NCBI GenBank assembly: GCA_049890095.1
Contig: JBMHCD010000008.1
Location: 310,001-374,000 of the forward strand
Direction: 5' to 3'
Source of the DNA: JABAYQ01 sp049890095
GTDB lineage: Bacteria; Bacteroidota; Bacteroidia; Flavobacteriales; UBA7312
DNA length: 64,000 nucleotides
Position 1 is the first letter of the stretch, and each line of letters begins with the position of its first letter. Below are positions 35,341-44,693 of the stretch, piece after piece. The translations under genes were made by a program, and so were the position numbers. The notes under the pieces are model-generated. The model saw only the letters and a program-made list of their open reading frames with translations, was not told the DNA's origin and made no database searches.

Positions 35341-36181
35341 AATGTAATGGATAAAAGGTTAGTTTATTCTTGTTGAGCATAATAGCTGGTAAAGGAATTT
35401 TTAAATGGTTGAAGATCATAAACACTTTATTTAAAAATTCGCTATTCGTTTTTATTTTGTTTAAGTCCAGATCCAAAGATAAGTAATATTGCCTAGACGA
35501 TAAATCTGTATATGCATTAGAAGAAATTAAATTATCTATTCCATAACCTAAAGAAATACACAACGGTTGTGGTATAGATGAGTTTTTGAAAAAACTACTA
35601 ATATTTGCAGAAATCCAATACGTTTGACCATTGTAATCTTTAAACGTTTGTTCTAAAAAATTACTACCCAATATATTTGAATTTTCTTTTGCATAAGCTG
35701 TTGGAAAAAAAGAAAACTTCATTTGTACTCTTTGTTCTTCCCATAGAAGTTCTTGTCCAACATAAACTATTGAACCAATTGTGTTGGCAACTAAGTCACC
35801 ATATGAGGCTCCCCACTGTTTTGAAAATCCATCAAGAATTTCTACTGTAGTTAGCATAACCGGACCAAACATACCTCCATACCAGAGTGATTTTTTCTTC
35901 GGAACACCTGATGATAACAATATATTATTTCCTAATTTACTTAAGTTATATACGCTATATGCATGACCATATTTATCAATTTTAAACCAATGACTATTAT
36001 CATTATGGAAATGAAAAGAACTTCTTTCATAATCAGCATACCACAATTTGTTTAAACCATACATCGTACCGCCATAAATTGCAACTTCTGAGGCGATTGC
36101 AATTTTAAATACTTTTGTACTATCTATTTGAGCGTATGAGCCAAAAGCAAAAGACACCAATAAAAAAAAGATCTTCCACAT
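35330..36181 (-). CDS. DUF2279 (YfiM-like) envelope protein
   Basis: 283 residues with a short signal peptide (MWKIFFLLVSFAFGSYAQ). The conserved segments KIDKYGHAYSVYNLSK, GMFGPVMLTTVEILDGFSKQWG and SYGDLVANTIGS identify the DUF2279/YfiM family of predicted periplasmic or outer-membrane proteins of unknown role. The C-terminal third looks beta-rich. Its TATATTTG box lies only 4 bases before the ATG, so the transcript would have almost no leader. Operon with the Smr gene. Confidence 0.82.
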   Translation of the reverse strand: MWKIFFLLVSFAFGSYAQIDSTKVFKIAIASEVAIYGGTMYGLNKLWYADYERSSFHFHNDNSHWFKIDKYGHAYSVYNLSKLGNNILLSSGVPKKKSLWYGGMFGPVMLTTVEILDGFSKQWGASYGDLVANTIGSIVYVGQELLWEEQRVQMKFSFFPTAYAKENSNILGSNFLEQTFKDYNGQTYWISANISSFFKNSSIPQPLCISLGYGIDNLISSNAYTDLSSRQYYLSLDLDLNKIKTNSEFLNKVFMIFNHLKIPLPAIMLNKNKLTFYPLHYGQ

Positions 36182-36185
36182 GTAA

Positions 36186-36193
36186 CAAATATA
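36186..36193 (-). promoter_or_regulatory. -7 box directly upstream of the DUF2279 gene
   Basis: Minus strand TATATTTG, full TAnnTTTG match, ending 4 bases before the ATG at 36181. If used, transcription would begin at or about the start codon. Confidence 0.45.
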
Positions 36194-36228
36194 AGCTTAT
36201 ATGTTTTTTTAAAAACATTATATTTCAA

Positions 36229-36236
36229 TAGATTTG
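36229..36236 (+). promoter_or_regulatory. -7 box of the fumarylacetoacetase-relA unit
   Basis: TAGATTTG, full TAnnTTTG match, 19 bases before the ATG at 36256. An 18-bp dyad (ATGTTTTT / AAAAACAT, 36201-36218) lies just upstream. Confidence 0.55.
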
Positions 36237-36255
36237 TGAAAATAAAAAAACGAAT

Positions 36256-37506
36256 ATGATAGAAGCAAATAATCCACAACTAACTTCCTGGATAGAAGTA
36301 AATAAGAATAGTGATTTTCCAATTCAAAATATTCCTTTTGGAGTAGCAAATATAAATGGTAAAGACAGTGTTGTAAGTCGTATAGGCAATACAGTAATTT
36401 CATTAAATGAAGTTTATAAAAAAGGATATTTTGACGGTATATTGAATCAAAATTGTTTTAATTCATCTGTTTTAAATGATTTTTTGAAAGAAAAAAAATC
36501 TACATGGACAAAAGTAAGAAATCAAATTTCAAAATTATTTTGTGATGAAACTAAAAAAAGTGAGCTATCTTCTTGCTTACATGACATAGAAAATGTTACA
36601 ATGTTAATGCCAGTGCATGTTGGTGATTATACTGATTTTTATTCTTCAAGGCAACATGCCTATAATGTAGGTTGCATGTTTAGAGATCCAAATAATGCTC
36701 TTTTACCAAATTGGCTACATATTCCTGTTGGTTATCATGGTCGCTCCTCTTCTATTATTTTATCTGGGACAGATATAGTAAGGCCAAAAGGTCAACAAAT
36801 GCCGATTGATGCTGAAAAACCAATTTTTGGTCCCTGTAAATTGTTAGATTTCGAATTAGAAATGGCTTTTATCACTGGTCAAGGAAAGCCACTTGGTGAA
36901 GTTATTTCTATTGATGAAGCAGAAGACTATATTTTTGGAATGGTCATTTTTAACGACTGGTCTGCAAGAGACATTCAAAAATGGGAATATGTTCCTTTAG
37001 GTCCATTTTTGGCAAAAAACTTTGCCTCTTCTATTTCTCCTTGGATTGTAACTCTTGATGCTCTAGAACCTTTCCGTTGTGCTGGTGAAAAACAAGAGCC
37101 TGAAGTTCTTCCCTATTTAAAATTTGAAGGAAATAAAAATATAGATATAAAGTTAGAAGTTCAGATTTCATGCGAAAGTTTTGAACCTCATACTATTTCA
37201 GAATCTAATTATAAATATATGTATTGGAATATGAATCAGCAATTAGCTCATCATAGTGTAAATGGATGTAATATAAATGCTGGTGATATGATGGCCTCAG
37301 GAACTATATCTGGTAATGATGAAAGCGCCTATGGATCAATGCTTGAATTATCTTGGAAAGGTACTAAACCATTGATGATGCCAGATGGAAGTCAACGTAA
37401 ATTTATTAATGATGGTGATCAGGTAATAATGAAAGCTTACAGTCAGAATGAAAATGTAAGAATTGGTTTTGGCGAGGTGAAAACAAAGATAAATCCTGCT
37501 ATATAA
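36256..37506 (+). CDS. fahA: Fumarylacetoacetase
   Basis: Last enzyme of tyrosine degradation, splitting fumarylacetoacetate to fumarate and acetoacetate. 416 residues. By comparison with mammalian FAH the metal ligands are D127, E200, E202 and D234, the catalytic histidine is H134 (SSRQHAYNVG), and Q241 and K254 are also present. The alignment needs only a one-residue shift. No other tyrosine-catabolism gene is in the window. It is separated from relA/spoT by one base, so the two are likely co-transcribed. Confidence 0.96.
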   Translation: MIEANNPQLTSWIEVNKNSDFPIQNIPFGVANINGKDSVVSRIGNTVISLNEVYKKGYFDGILNQNCFNSSVLNDFLKEKKSTWTKVRNQISKLFCDETKKSELSSCLHDIENVTMLMPVHVGDYTDFYSSRQHAYNVGCMFRDPNNALLPNWLHIPVGYHGRSSSIILSGTDIVRPKGQQMPIDAEKPIFGPCKLLDFELEMAFITGQGKPLGEVISIDEAEDYIFGMVIFNDWSARDIQKWEYVPLGPFLAKNFASSISPWIVTLDALEPFRCAGEKQEPEVLPYLKFEGNKNIDIKLEVQISCESFEPHTISESNYKYMYWNMNQQLAHHSVNGCNINAGDMMASGTISGNDESAYGSMLELSWKGTKPLMMPDGSQRKFINDGDQVIMKAYSQNENVRIGFGEVKTKINPAI

Positions 37507-37507
37507 A

Positions 37508-39706
37508 ATGCAGTTTGATGTAGAAAAAGAAAGAAAAGAAATTCTTAATAGGTATAAAGGACTATTAAGAGATTGTAGGGACAACACTACAAAAGCAGAT
37601 AAAAAGCAAATCAGAAAGGCTTTTAATCTTGCTGTAGATGCTCATAAAAACATGAGAAGAAAATCGGGTGAACCTTATATATACCATCCTATTGATGTTG
37701 CACGAATTGCAGCAAAAAATATAGGTTTAGGATCTACATCTATAATTTGTGCTCTGTTACACGATGTTGTTGAAGATTCAGATTATACACTAACTGATAT
37801 TGAAAATTTATTTGGTAAAAAAGTTTCTAGAATTATTGATGGGCTAACTAAGATTTCAGATGTATATGATCAGAACGTATCTATGCAAGCTGAAAACTTC
37901 AGAAAAATGCTTTTAACACTATCTGACGATGTAAGAGTTATTTTGATTAAGCTTGCAGATAGACTGCACAATATGCGCACATTAGAAAGTATGGCAAAGC
38001 ATAAACAACTCAAAATTGCCTCTGAAACTTTATATCTATACGCACCACTGGCTCATAGACTAGGATTATATAAATTTAAAACTGAACTAGAAGATTTAGG
38101 ATTAAAATATACTAAGACCGAAATATATAAGGCTATTTCTGAAAAGTTAGATGAAACTAAAAAAAATCGTTACAGATACATAAATAAATTTATTGTTCCA
38201 ATAAAACAAGAACTTGATAAACAAGCTTTTAAAATTAATATCAAAGGAAGACCAAAGTCAATTTATTCCATTAGAAATAAAATGATCAAACAAGGTGTCG
38301 ACTTTGATGAAGTTTTCGATAAATTTGCTATACGAATTATTGTTGATTCAAGTCCTGAAAATGAAAAGTCAGATTGCTGGAGAATTTATTCTATTGTAAC
38401 TGATTTTTATAAACCAAACCCTGATCGTTTGAGAGATTGGATTTCTACACCAAAAGCAAATGGATATGAAGCATTACATACTACTGTTATGGGGCCTAAT
38501 GGTAAATGGGTTGAGGTTCAAATACGAACATCAAGAATGGATGAAATCGCCGAGAAAGGTTATGCAGCCCATTGGAAATATAAGCAAGCTGGTGTTAAAG
38601 AATCTAATTTAGATAATTGGATAAATAAAGTTCGAGAATTACTTGAAAGTGATGACGCCAACGCTATTGACTTTGTCGATAATTTTAAAATGAATTTATT
38701 TACCGAAGAAATATTTATCTTCACTCCTGCAGGTGATTTAAAAACTCTCCCTTATGAAGCTACTCCATTAGATTTTGCTTTTGAAATTCATACTCAAATT
38801 GGTAATAGCTGCTTGGGTGCAAAGGTTAACGGAAAACTTGTTCCACTTTCATATACTCTAAAAAGTGGAGATCAGGTAGAAATTATAACCTCTAGTAAAC
38901 AAAAGCCTAAAGAAGACTGGTTATCTTTTGTTAAAACTTCTAGAGCCAAGTCCAAAATAAAAAACGCATTAAAAGAAGAAAAAAAGCGTATTGGTTCTGA
39001 AGGAAAAGAAATTTTAATTAGAAAATTGCGACACCTTAAAGTCGGTTTTAACAAACAAACTGAAAATAATTTAACCAAGTTTTTCGGCTTGGATAGTCTT
39101 GATTTATATTATCAATTTGGAGTTGGAATACTTACAAATAAAGATATTAGAGAATTTGTTAACCTAAGAAATAGAGGTTGGTTCTCAATTATTAAAAAGA
39201 AAATTGTTAGATCAGATAATACCAGTGAATTTAAAGATAAGAAAGAAAATATTTATGAAAATGGTATCATACTATTTGGAGAGCAAAAGCAAAAATTAGA
39301 TTATCAATTTGCTAAATGTTGTTCATCAATTGCAGGAGATCAAATTTTCGGTTTTACTACTATTAATGATGGAATAAAAGTTCATAATTCTAATTGTCCA
39401 AATGCTATTCAATTAAGATCTAGATATTCGTATAGAATTTTACCTGCAACATGGAAAACTAAAGAACAATTTAATTTTACTAGTACCATTAAAATTAGCG
39501 GAATTGATCAAATTGGATTGATTAATAAAGTTACTAGATTAATTTCTGAATTACTCAATGTAAATATTGAATCTTTAAATATCTCCTCTAGTGCTGGTGT
39601 TTTTCAAGGTGAGTTATCTGTTCGTGTGTTAAACATTTCTCATTTAGAAACCCTAATCAAAAAACTAGAAAGTATTGACGGAATCGAATCTGTAAAAAGG
39701 TTGTAA
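37508..39706 (+). CDS. Bifunctional (p)ppGpp synthetase/hydrolase, RelA/SpoT family
   Basis: Makes and degrades the stringent-response alarmone. 732 residues in the full long-RSH order: HD hydrolase domain with H85-D86 and E89-D90 (LLHDVVEDSDYT), so hydrolase activity is expected; synthetase domain about 230-350 with GRPKSIYSI and KANGYEALHTTVMG; TGS domain about 400-465; a conserved zinc-finger/helical region with AKCCSS and HNSNCPNA; C-terminal ACT domain (about 655-732). Directly behind fahA, followed by fur and purA. Confidence 0.96.
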   Translation: MQFDVEKERKEILNRYKGLLRDCRDNTTKADKKQIRKAFNLAVDAHKNMRRKSGEPYIYHPIDVARIAAKNIGLGSTSIICALLHDVVEDSDYTLTDIENLFGKKVSRIIDGLTKISDVYDQNVSMQAENFRKMLLTLSDDVRVILIKLADRLHNMRTLESMAKHKQLKIASETLYLYAPLAHRLGLYKFKTELEDLGLKYTKTEIYKAISEKLDETKKNRYRYINKFIVPIKQELDKQAFKINIKGRPKSIYSIRNKMIKQGVDFDEVFDKFAIRIIVDSSPENEKSDCWRIYSIVTDFYKPNPDRLRDWISTPKANGYEALHTTVMGPNGKWVEVQIRTSRMDEIAEKGYAAHWKYKQAGVKESNLDNWINKVRELLESDDANAIDFVDNFKMNLFTEEIFIFTPAGDLKTLPYEATPLDFAFEIHTQIGNSCLGAKVNGKLVPLSYTLKSGDQVEIITSSKQKPKEDWLSFVKTSRAKSKIKNALKEEKKRIGSEGKEILIRKLRHLKVGFNKQTENNLTKFFGLDSLDLYYQFGVGILTNKDIREFVNLRNRGWFSIIKKKIVRSDNTSEFKDKKENIYENGIILFGEQKQKLDYQFAKCCSSIAGDQIFGFTTINDGIKVHNSNCPNAIQLRSRYSYRILPATWKTKEQFNFTSTIKISGIDQIGLINKVTRLISELLNVNIESLNISSSAGVFQGELSVRVLNISHLETLIKKLESIDGIESVKRL

Positions 39707-39779
39707 ACAGATGTTGATAAATTCGTTAAATAAATGGTTAAAAAAGTTTAAATTTATCTCCAACAAAACAACATGAATA

Positions 39780-40235
39780 ATGTCTGTTAATATTATTGAA
39801 TCTGTAACAAAAATTTTTACTGAATTTCTAGAAAAAAATGGTCAGCGAAAAACTCCTGAGCGTTTCGCTATACTTAAAGAAATTTACAACCATAATGGTC
39901 ATTTTGACATTGAGTCTCTCTATATAATGATGAAGAACAAGAAATATAGGGTTAGTAGAGCTACTCTTTATAACACTATAGAGTTGTTGTTAGAATGTAA
40001 CTTAGTCAGAAAACATCAATTTGGTAAAAATCAATCACAATATGAAAAATCATATGTTAGTGGTCAGCACGATCATTTAGTATGTAACGAATGTAACTCA
40101 GTTATTGAATTTTGTGATCCACGAATACAAATTATAAAAGATACAGTAGAAGAATTAATGGGCTTTAAAGTACAATCTCATGCTTTGAATTTGTATGGGA
40201 AATGTAAAGAATGTGAATCAAATCAAACAAATTAA
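39780..40235 (+). CDS. fur: Fur family metal-responsive repressor
   Basis: DNA-binding dimer that represses genes when loaded with metal. 151 residues: winged-helix domain (1-85) with RKTPERFAILKEIY and the recognition segment VSRATLYNTIELL, then the dimerisation domain with H97 and H99 (GQHDHLVC) and two zinc CxxC pairs, C102/C105 and C142/C145. Family membership is sure; whether it senses Fe, Mn, Zn or peroxide cannot be read from the sequence. Located between relA/spoT and purA, its usual flavobacterial place. Confidence 0.9.
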   Translation: MSVNIIESVTKIFTEFLEKNGQRKTPERFAILKEIYNHNGHFDIESLYIMMKNKKYRVSRATLYNTIELLLECNLVRKHQFGKNQSQYEKSYVSGQHDHLVCNECNSVIEFCDPRIQIIKDTVEELMGFKVQSHALNLYGKCKECESNQTN

Positions 40236-40238
40236 AAA

Positions 40239-41507
40239 ATGAATGTAGACGTATTACTCGGATTACAATGGGGTGACGAAGGAAAAGGAAAAATTGTTGA
40301 TGTATTGACTAATAATTATGATATTATAGCTCGTTTTCAGGGTGGACCAAATGCTGGACATACACTAGAGTTCGATGGAATAAAACACGTTTTACATACA
40401 ATACCTTCTGGTATTTTTCACAAAAACTCAACTAATATAGTTGGAAACGGTGTTGTGATAGATCCAGTAATATTTAAAAGCGAAATTGAAGCTTTGGAAA
40501 ATCTTAATGTTGATATTAGAGAAAATCTATTAATTTCTAAAAAAGCACACTTAATTTTACCAACACATAAATTGCTAGATGCTGCCTCTGAGCTTGCAAA
40601 AGGAAAAGCTAAAATTGGTTCCACTTTAAAAGGAATTGGTCCTACATACATGGATAAAACTGGTAGAAATGGTTTAAGAATAGGAGATATTATTTCTGAT
40701 GATTTTAATTCTTCTTATCAAAAACTCCTTAAAAAACACATGCATTTATTGAAGGATAATCATGACTTACTTGAAAAATTACCAGAAATGGAAAAACAAT
40801 GGTTTCAAGGTATTGAAGTTATAAAATCCTTTACTTTTATTGATAGTGAAAACTATATCCACAAAGCTCAAAAATCAAATAAAAAAATACTTGCTGAAGG
40901 AGCTCAAGGAACTTTACTTGATATTGACTTCGGATCCTATCCATATGTTACATCTTCAAATACAATTTCGGCTGGAGCTTGCACTGGCTTAGGTGTTGCA
41001 CCTAATAAAATTGGTGATGTATACGGAATTTTTAAAGCATACTGCACGAGAGTTGGAAGTGGCCCCTTCCCTACTGAATTATTTGATGAAGTAGGAGAAA
41101 GAATTGGTAAAATCGGAAATGAGTTTGGTGCAACTACTGGAAGAAAAAGAAGATGTGGATGGATTGATTTACCTGCACTTAAATACGCAATTGCTATTAA
41201 TGGAGTAACAAAACTTATGATGATGAAAGCTGATGTTTTATCTGGATTAGAAACTATTAAAGTTTGTACTCATTATAATTATAAAGGTGAATTAATTGAT
41301 TATCTTCCATTTGATGCAAATGAAAATACGATTTCTCCTGTTTATAAAGAATTAGACTCATGGTCTGAGGATTTAACTAAACTTACAGATATTAATCAAG
41401 CACCTAAACCACTTTTAGATTACATAGATTTTCTAGAAAAAGAGTTAGAAATTCCTATCGTTATTATTTCAGTGGGGCCTAATAGAAATCAAACTTTAAA
41501 ACGTTAA
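40239..41507 (+). CDS. purA: Adenylosuccinate synthetase
   Basis: First committed step from IMP to AMP, using GTP and aspartate. 422 residues. N-terminal GDEGKGK loop at 12-18 with the catalytic D13, H41 in GGPNAGHT, TLKGIGPTYMDKTGRNGLR, and AEGAQGTLLDIDFGSYPYVTSS split over about 220-245. The GTP-site NKIGDVYGIFKAYCTRVG and GATTGRKRRCGW follow. Normal length. It follows fur after 3 bases and precedes the OstA-like gene after 6 bases. Confidence 0.97.
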   Translation: MNVDVLLGLQWGDEGKGKIVDVLTNNYDIIARFQGGPNAGHTLEFDGIKHVLHTIPSGIFHKNSTNIVGNGVVIDPVIFKSEIEALENLNVDIRENLLISKKAHLILPTHKLLDAASELAKGKAKIGSTLKGIGPTYMDKTGRNGLRIGDIISDDFNSSYQKLLKKHMHLLKDNHDLLEKLPEMEKQWFQGIEVIKSFTFIDSENYIHKAQKSNKKILAEGAQGTLLDIDFGSYPYVTSSNTISAGACTGLGVAPNKIGDVYGIFKAYCTRVGSGPFPTELFDEVGERIGKIGNEFGATTGRKRRCGWIDLPALKYAIAINGVTKLMMMKADVLSGLETIKVCTHYNYKGELIDYLPFDANENTISPVYKELDSWSEDLTKLTDINQAPKPLLDYIDFLEKELEIPIVIISVGPNRNQTLKR

Positions 41508-41513
41508 TTTACT

Positions 41514-43007
41514 TTGACAAGATATTTCATTTTTTTTATTTGTGTTTTATTATCATCTCTTATAAACGCACAATCAAAAAAAAATCTTGAAATAATCAAT
41601 TCTAATTATACTATTTATGATTCTTCTGTATTGCCAGACGCAAGAAGATTAGTAGATTCTGTTATTTTTAAACATAACAACACATTGATGTATTGTGATA
41701 GTGCATGGCACTATTTCAAAGAAAATCGTTTTAAAGCTTTCGGAAATATTCATATAAATAAAGGAGATACTTTACATCTTTATGGAAACCACTTAAACTA
41801 TGATGGAAAAAAAGGTAAAGCTATACTATCTGGAAATATAGTATTAATAGATAAAGAAATGAGATTGGAAACAAGTCAATTAGAATACGACTTAAATAAT
41901 AATATTGCTTCTTATTACTCTGGTGCAAAAATTCAAAATAATGAGAATGAACTATTTAGTAAAATAGGAAATTATTTTGCTGATCTTAACCAATTAAACT
42001 TCAAAAAAAATGTTGAGTTAATAAACGTTGATTACAAAATAAATTGTGACACATTACACTTTAATACTATTTCTGAAATAGCCTTTTTTTTAGGACCAAC
42101 TACTATTGTTTCAGATAGTAATTTAATTTATTGCGAAAATGGTTGGTATAATACACTAACAAATGTATCTAGGTATAGTGAAAATGCTTATTTAAAAAAT
42201 AAAGACCAGCAACTTTCTGGAGATAGTTTATATTATAACAGAGATTTAGGCTATGGTTTAGCACTAAAAAATATAGAAATTATAGATACTATCAATAATT
42301 TTATTCTTAATGGTCAGAAAGCTGAACTTTTCGAATTTAAGGACAGTTCTATTGTGACAATAGATCCGCTTTTTACCGTAGTAATGGATAATGACTCTCT
42401 ATTTTTACATTCTGATACAATTTGTGCATTTACAGAAAAAAATGAAAAAATTGTTAAATCCAGTACTGGAGTTAAATTTTTTAATGAAGAAATAAGTGGA
42501 AAATGTCAAAGTCTGTTTTATTTCAATAATGACTCCACAATTTGTTTATACGATTCTCCAATTTTATGGACAAACGATTATCAGATGACTGCTGATACGA
42601 TAGTTTTACAAATGAAAAATAAAAATTTAGATAAATTATTTTTATATGACAATTCGTTTATAGTATCAAATCCATATCCAGATTTTTATAACCAAATAAA
42701 AGGAAAAGATATTGTTGGTTTATTCAAAGACAATAAGATGAAAAATATACAGGTTTTCGGTAATGGACAAGTGTCATATACTTTAGAAGATAATAAGAAT
42801 AAACTAACTGGTATAAATACGGTCAATTGTAGTTTCATGAATATTGATGTAAAAAAAAGTAAAATTGATAGAATATCATTTCAACAAAAGCCCGAGTCTG
42901 TTATTTACCCAACAGAAAAGTTACCTGAAAAATGGAAAAAACTCAAAGGATTTATTTGGAGGGTAAACGAAAAGATAAATTCTAAAAAAGATATCTGGAA
43001 AAAATAA
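41514..43007 (+). CDS. OstA/LptA-like periplasmic protein, TTG start
   Basis: 497 residues with a signal peptide (MTRYFIFFICVLLSSLINAQ). The mature part is made of beta-strand repeats of the OstA/LptA type (for example GNIHINKGDTLHLYGNHLNY and GDSLYYNRDLGYGLALKNIE), the family that bridges LPS across the periplasm. It is much longer than E. coli LptA, as is usual for the OstA_2 form in Bacteroidota. The purA stop is in the same frame 9 bases upstream, so the TTG at 41514 is the only start that keeps the signal peptide. lptD lies 5 kb downstream in the same window. Confidence 0.83.
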   Translation: MTRYFIFFICVLLSSLINAQSKKNLEIINSNYTIYDSSVLPDARRLVDSVIFKHNNTLMYCDSAWHYFKENRFKAFGNIHINKGDTLHLYGNHLNYDGKKGKAILSGNIVLIDKEMRLETSQLEYDLNNNIASYYSGAKIQNNENELFSKIGNYFADLNQLNFKKNVELINVDYKINCDTLHFNTISEIAFFLGPTTIVSDSNLIYCENGWYNTLTNVSRYSENAYLKNKDQQLSGDSLYYNRDLGYGLALKNIEIIDTINNFILNGQKAELFEFKDSSIVTIDPLFTVVMDNDSLFLHSDTICAFTEKNEKIVKSSTGVKFFNEEISGKCQSLFYFNNDSTICLYDSPILWTNDYQMTADTIVLQMKNKNLDKLFLYDNSFIVSNPYPDFYNQIKGKDIVGLFKDNKMKNIQVFGNGQVSYTLEDNKNKLTGINTVNCSFMNIDVKKSKIDRISFQQKPESVIYPTEKLPEKWKKLKGFIWRVNEKINSKKDIWKK

Positions 43008-43010
43008 TAA

Positions 43011-43475
43011 TTATACAAATCTTGAAAGCCAAGAATCTTTAACTTGAACTATCTGATTATTTTCGAACTCATCTTTAGTGCGAATCATGTTATTATAAAC
43101 TAATGTTGTTGGTTTTATTATACTTTTAAATTTATTTAAAGAAATTATCTCAGCTTTATTTTCCTGAATATATACCACATTTAGTCTATTAAAAAAATCA
43201 ATATTAAGTTGATCGGATAACGATTTTATGACCTTAACAGTATTATCAATTGAACAACCACTTGCCATTTCTATTGATTCATCAGCAAACAAATAAATAA
43301 AAAAATCATCTATGATAAAAGATGAGTGAATCTCTGCTCCATGAGCATTCCAATTATTACACAAATGGGTTAATTGATTATCAATTATTTTTTTATTGTT
43401 TTCAGAAATATGATGATCAGACTGATAAATCCAAACTCTTGAATTTTTACTTAATTGAGAAAAAGGCACGTACAT
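43011..43475 (-). CDS. Conserved Bacteroidota protein of unknown function (154 residues)
   Basis: Soluble protein beginning MYVPFSQL with SRVWIYQSDHHIS, NWNAHG and EMASGCSIDNTVKVI, a set I recognise from a protein present across Bacteroidota and often labelled ABC transporter ATPase. No Walker A, signature or Walker B motif is present, so that label is not supported. The conserved Cys in SGCSID and nearby acidic residues could form an active site, but no function is known. Last gene of the amidase-to-Fe-S cluster, 2 bases behind the CCG protein and 3 bases from the convergent OstA-like gene. Confidence 0.8.
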   Translation of the reverse strand: MYVPFSQLSKNSRVWIYQSDHHISENNKKIIDNQLTHLCNNWNAHGAEIHSSFIIDDFFIYLFADESIEMASGCSIDNTVKVIKSLSDQLNIDFFNRLNVVYIQENKAEIISLNKFKSIIKPTTLVYNNMIRTKDEFENNQIVQVKDSWLSRFV

Positions 43476-43477
43476 AT

Positions 43478-44266
43478 TTATAAATCTTCTGCTAAAGCAA
43501 TCATTTCAGCAATATCTAAAACTTTAATACTGTTTTCCTTTTCCTTATTTTTAATTCCATCTGTAAGCATAGTGTTACAAAACGGACATCCAGTAGCTAT
43601 AAAATTAGGTTTTGTTTCGATTGCATCTTCTGTTCTTTCGATATTTATATCTTTGTTTCCTTTTTCAGGCTCTTTAAACATTTGAGCTCCACCAGCACCA
43701 CAACACAAACCTTTAGATTTGCAACGTTTCATTTCTACTAATTCGGCGTCTAGTTTTTCTATTAAACTCCTCGGAGCCTCATATACATCATTTGCTCTTC
43801 CTAAATAACAAGGGTCATGAAAGGTGATTTTTTTTCCTTTAAACATGCCACCTTCAACAACCAACTTTTCATCTTCTATTAATTGTTGAATCAACTGTGT
43901 ATGATGTATCACATCATAATTTCCTCCCAATTCCGGATATTCATTTTTTAAGGTATTAAAACAATGTGGACATGCAGTAACAATTTTGTTAATTTCATAA
44001 CCATTTAGTACCTCAATGTTACTCATTGCCTGCATTTGAAATAAAAATTCATTTCCAGCTCTCTTAGCAGGATCTCCACTACAACTTTCTTCCGTTCCAA
44101 GAACTGCAAAATTAACATTAGTACGATTTAAAATCTTTACTATCGCTTTGGTTATTTTTTTTGCTCTATCATCAAAGCTTCCTGCACACCCAACCCAAAA
44201 AAGTATATCCGCTTTTTCTCCTCTAGCTAACATTTCAGCCATTGTTGGAACAATAAGTTTACTCAT
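43478..44266 (-). CDS. CCG-domain (Fe-S)-binding protein, HdrB/GlpC-like
   Basis: 262 residues from the ATG at 44266; an upstream TTG at 44284 is not preferred. Two cysteine-rich CCG-type halves: first VGCAGSF, ESCSGD and ACPHCF; second HDPCYLGR, LCCGAGG and GCPFCN. These are the patterns that bind [4Fe-4S] or non-cubane clusters in heterodisulfide reductase subunit B, glycolate oxidase GlcF and related proteins. The first CCG is degraded to CSG. Together with the membrane Fe-S protein two genes upstream it looks like the split form of HdrD-type proteins. Electron donor and acceptor unknown. Confidence 0.85.
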   Translation of the reverse strand: MSKLIVPTMAEMLARGEKADILFWVGCAGSFDDRAKKITKAIVKILNRTNVNFAVLGTEESCSGDPAKRAGNEFLFQMQAMSNIEVLNGYEINKIVTACPHCFNTLKNEYPELGGNYDVIHHTQLIQQLIEDEKLVVEGGMFKGKKITFHDPCYLGRANDVYEAPRSLIEKLDAELVEMKRCKSKGLCCGAGGAQMFKEPEKGNKDINIERTEDAIETKPNFIATGCPFCNTMLTDGIKNKEKENSIKVLDIAEMIALAEDL

Positions 44267-44270
44267 AGTT

Positions 44271-44693
44271 TTATTTATTTTCAAACACTTGAATTTTTAC
44301 TGACTTTTCAACTAAATCTGTAAATTTTCCGGTATATCTAGTTGCTCTAACCATATGATTATCAATCCAATGGTAATTTCCGCCTCTTGGCTTATCCATT
44401 AATAATCCATGATATTTAAATCCATTATTATTTAACCACTCTTCTGTAACTTCTCTGTGTTCTTCAACTCTAGAAGTAAAAAAAGTAATAATATGGCCTT
44501 CGTCGTACCATTTGTTTAATATTTCTAGTGCTTCAGGGTATAGATTTGCTGTCTTCATTCTTTCAGGTTCTTCATTAGGAATATCATCACATATAGTACC
44601 ATCTATATCTATCAAATAGTTTTTAATATTTTCTGGTAATACAGGACTAATTAGTTTACCATCTACACTCTTGTTAATTAAGCTTTTACTCAT
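44271..44693 (-). CDS. Small HAD-superfamily protein
   Basis: 140 residues. Motif I is present as YLIDIDGTICDD with D29 and D31, and motif II as FFTSR. A lysine/acidic tail region (MDKPRGGNYHWIDNHMV) supplies the later HAD residues. Probable phosphatase or nucleotidase acting on a small phosphorylated compound. Some databases call relatives phosphoheptose isomerase, but there is no SIS domain here. It lies between the two Fe-S proteins, overlapping the upstream one by 8 bases, so co-expressed. Confidence 0.78.
   Translation of the reverse strand: MSKSLINKSVDGKLISPVLPENIKNYLIDIDGTICDDIPNEEPERMKTANLYPEALEILNKWYDEGHIITFFTSRVEEHREVTEEWLNNNGFKYHGLLMDKPRGGNYHWIDNHMVRATRYTGKFTDLVEKSVKIQVFENK

Noticed and set aside
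36201..36218. ATGTTTTT/AAAAACAT inverted repeat as an operator
   Set aside because: It is made of T and A runs that are common in this genome; noted with the fahA promoter but not promoted to a finding.
43011..43475. ABC transporter ATPase label for the 154-residue protein
   Set aside because: No Walker A, Walker B or ABC signature motif is present.
44271..44693. Phosphoheptose isomerase label for the 140-residue protein
   Set aside because: The sequence has HAD motifs and no SIS domain.
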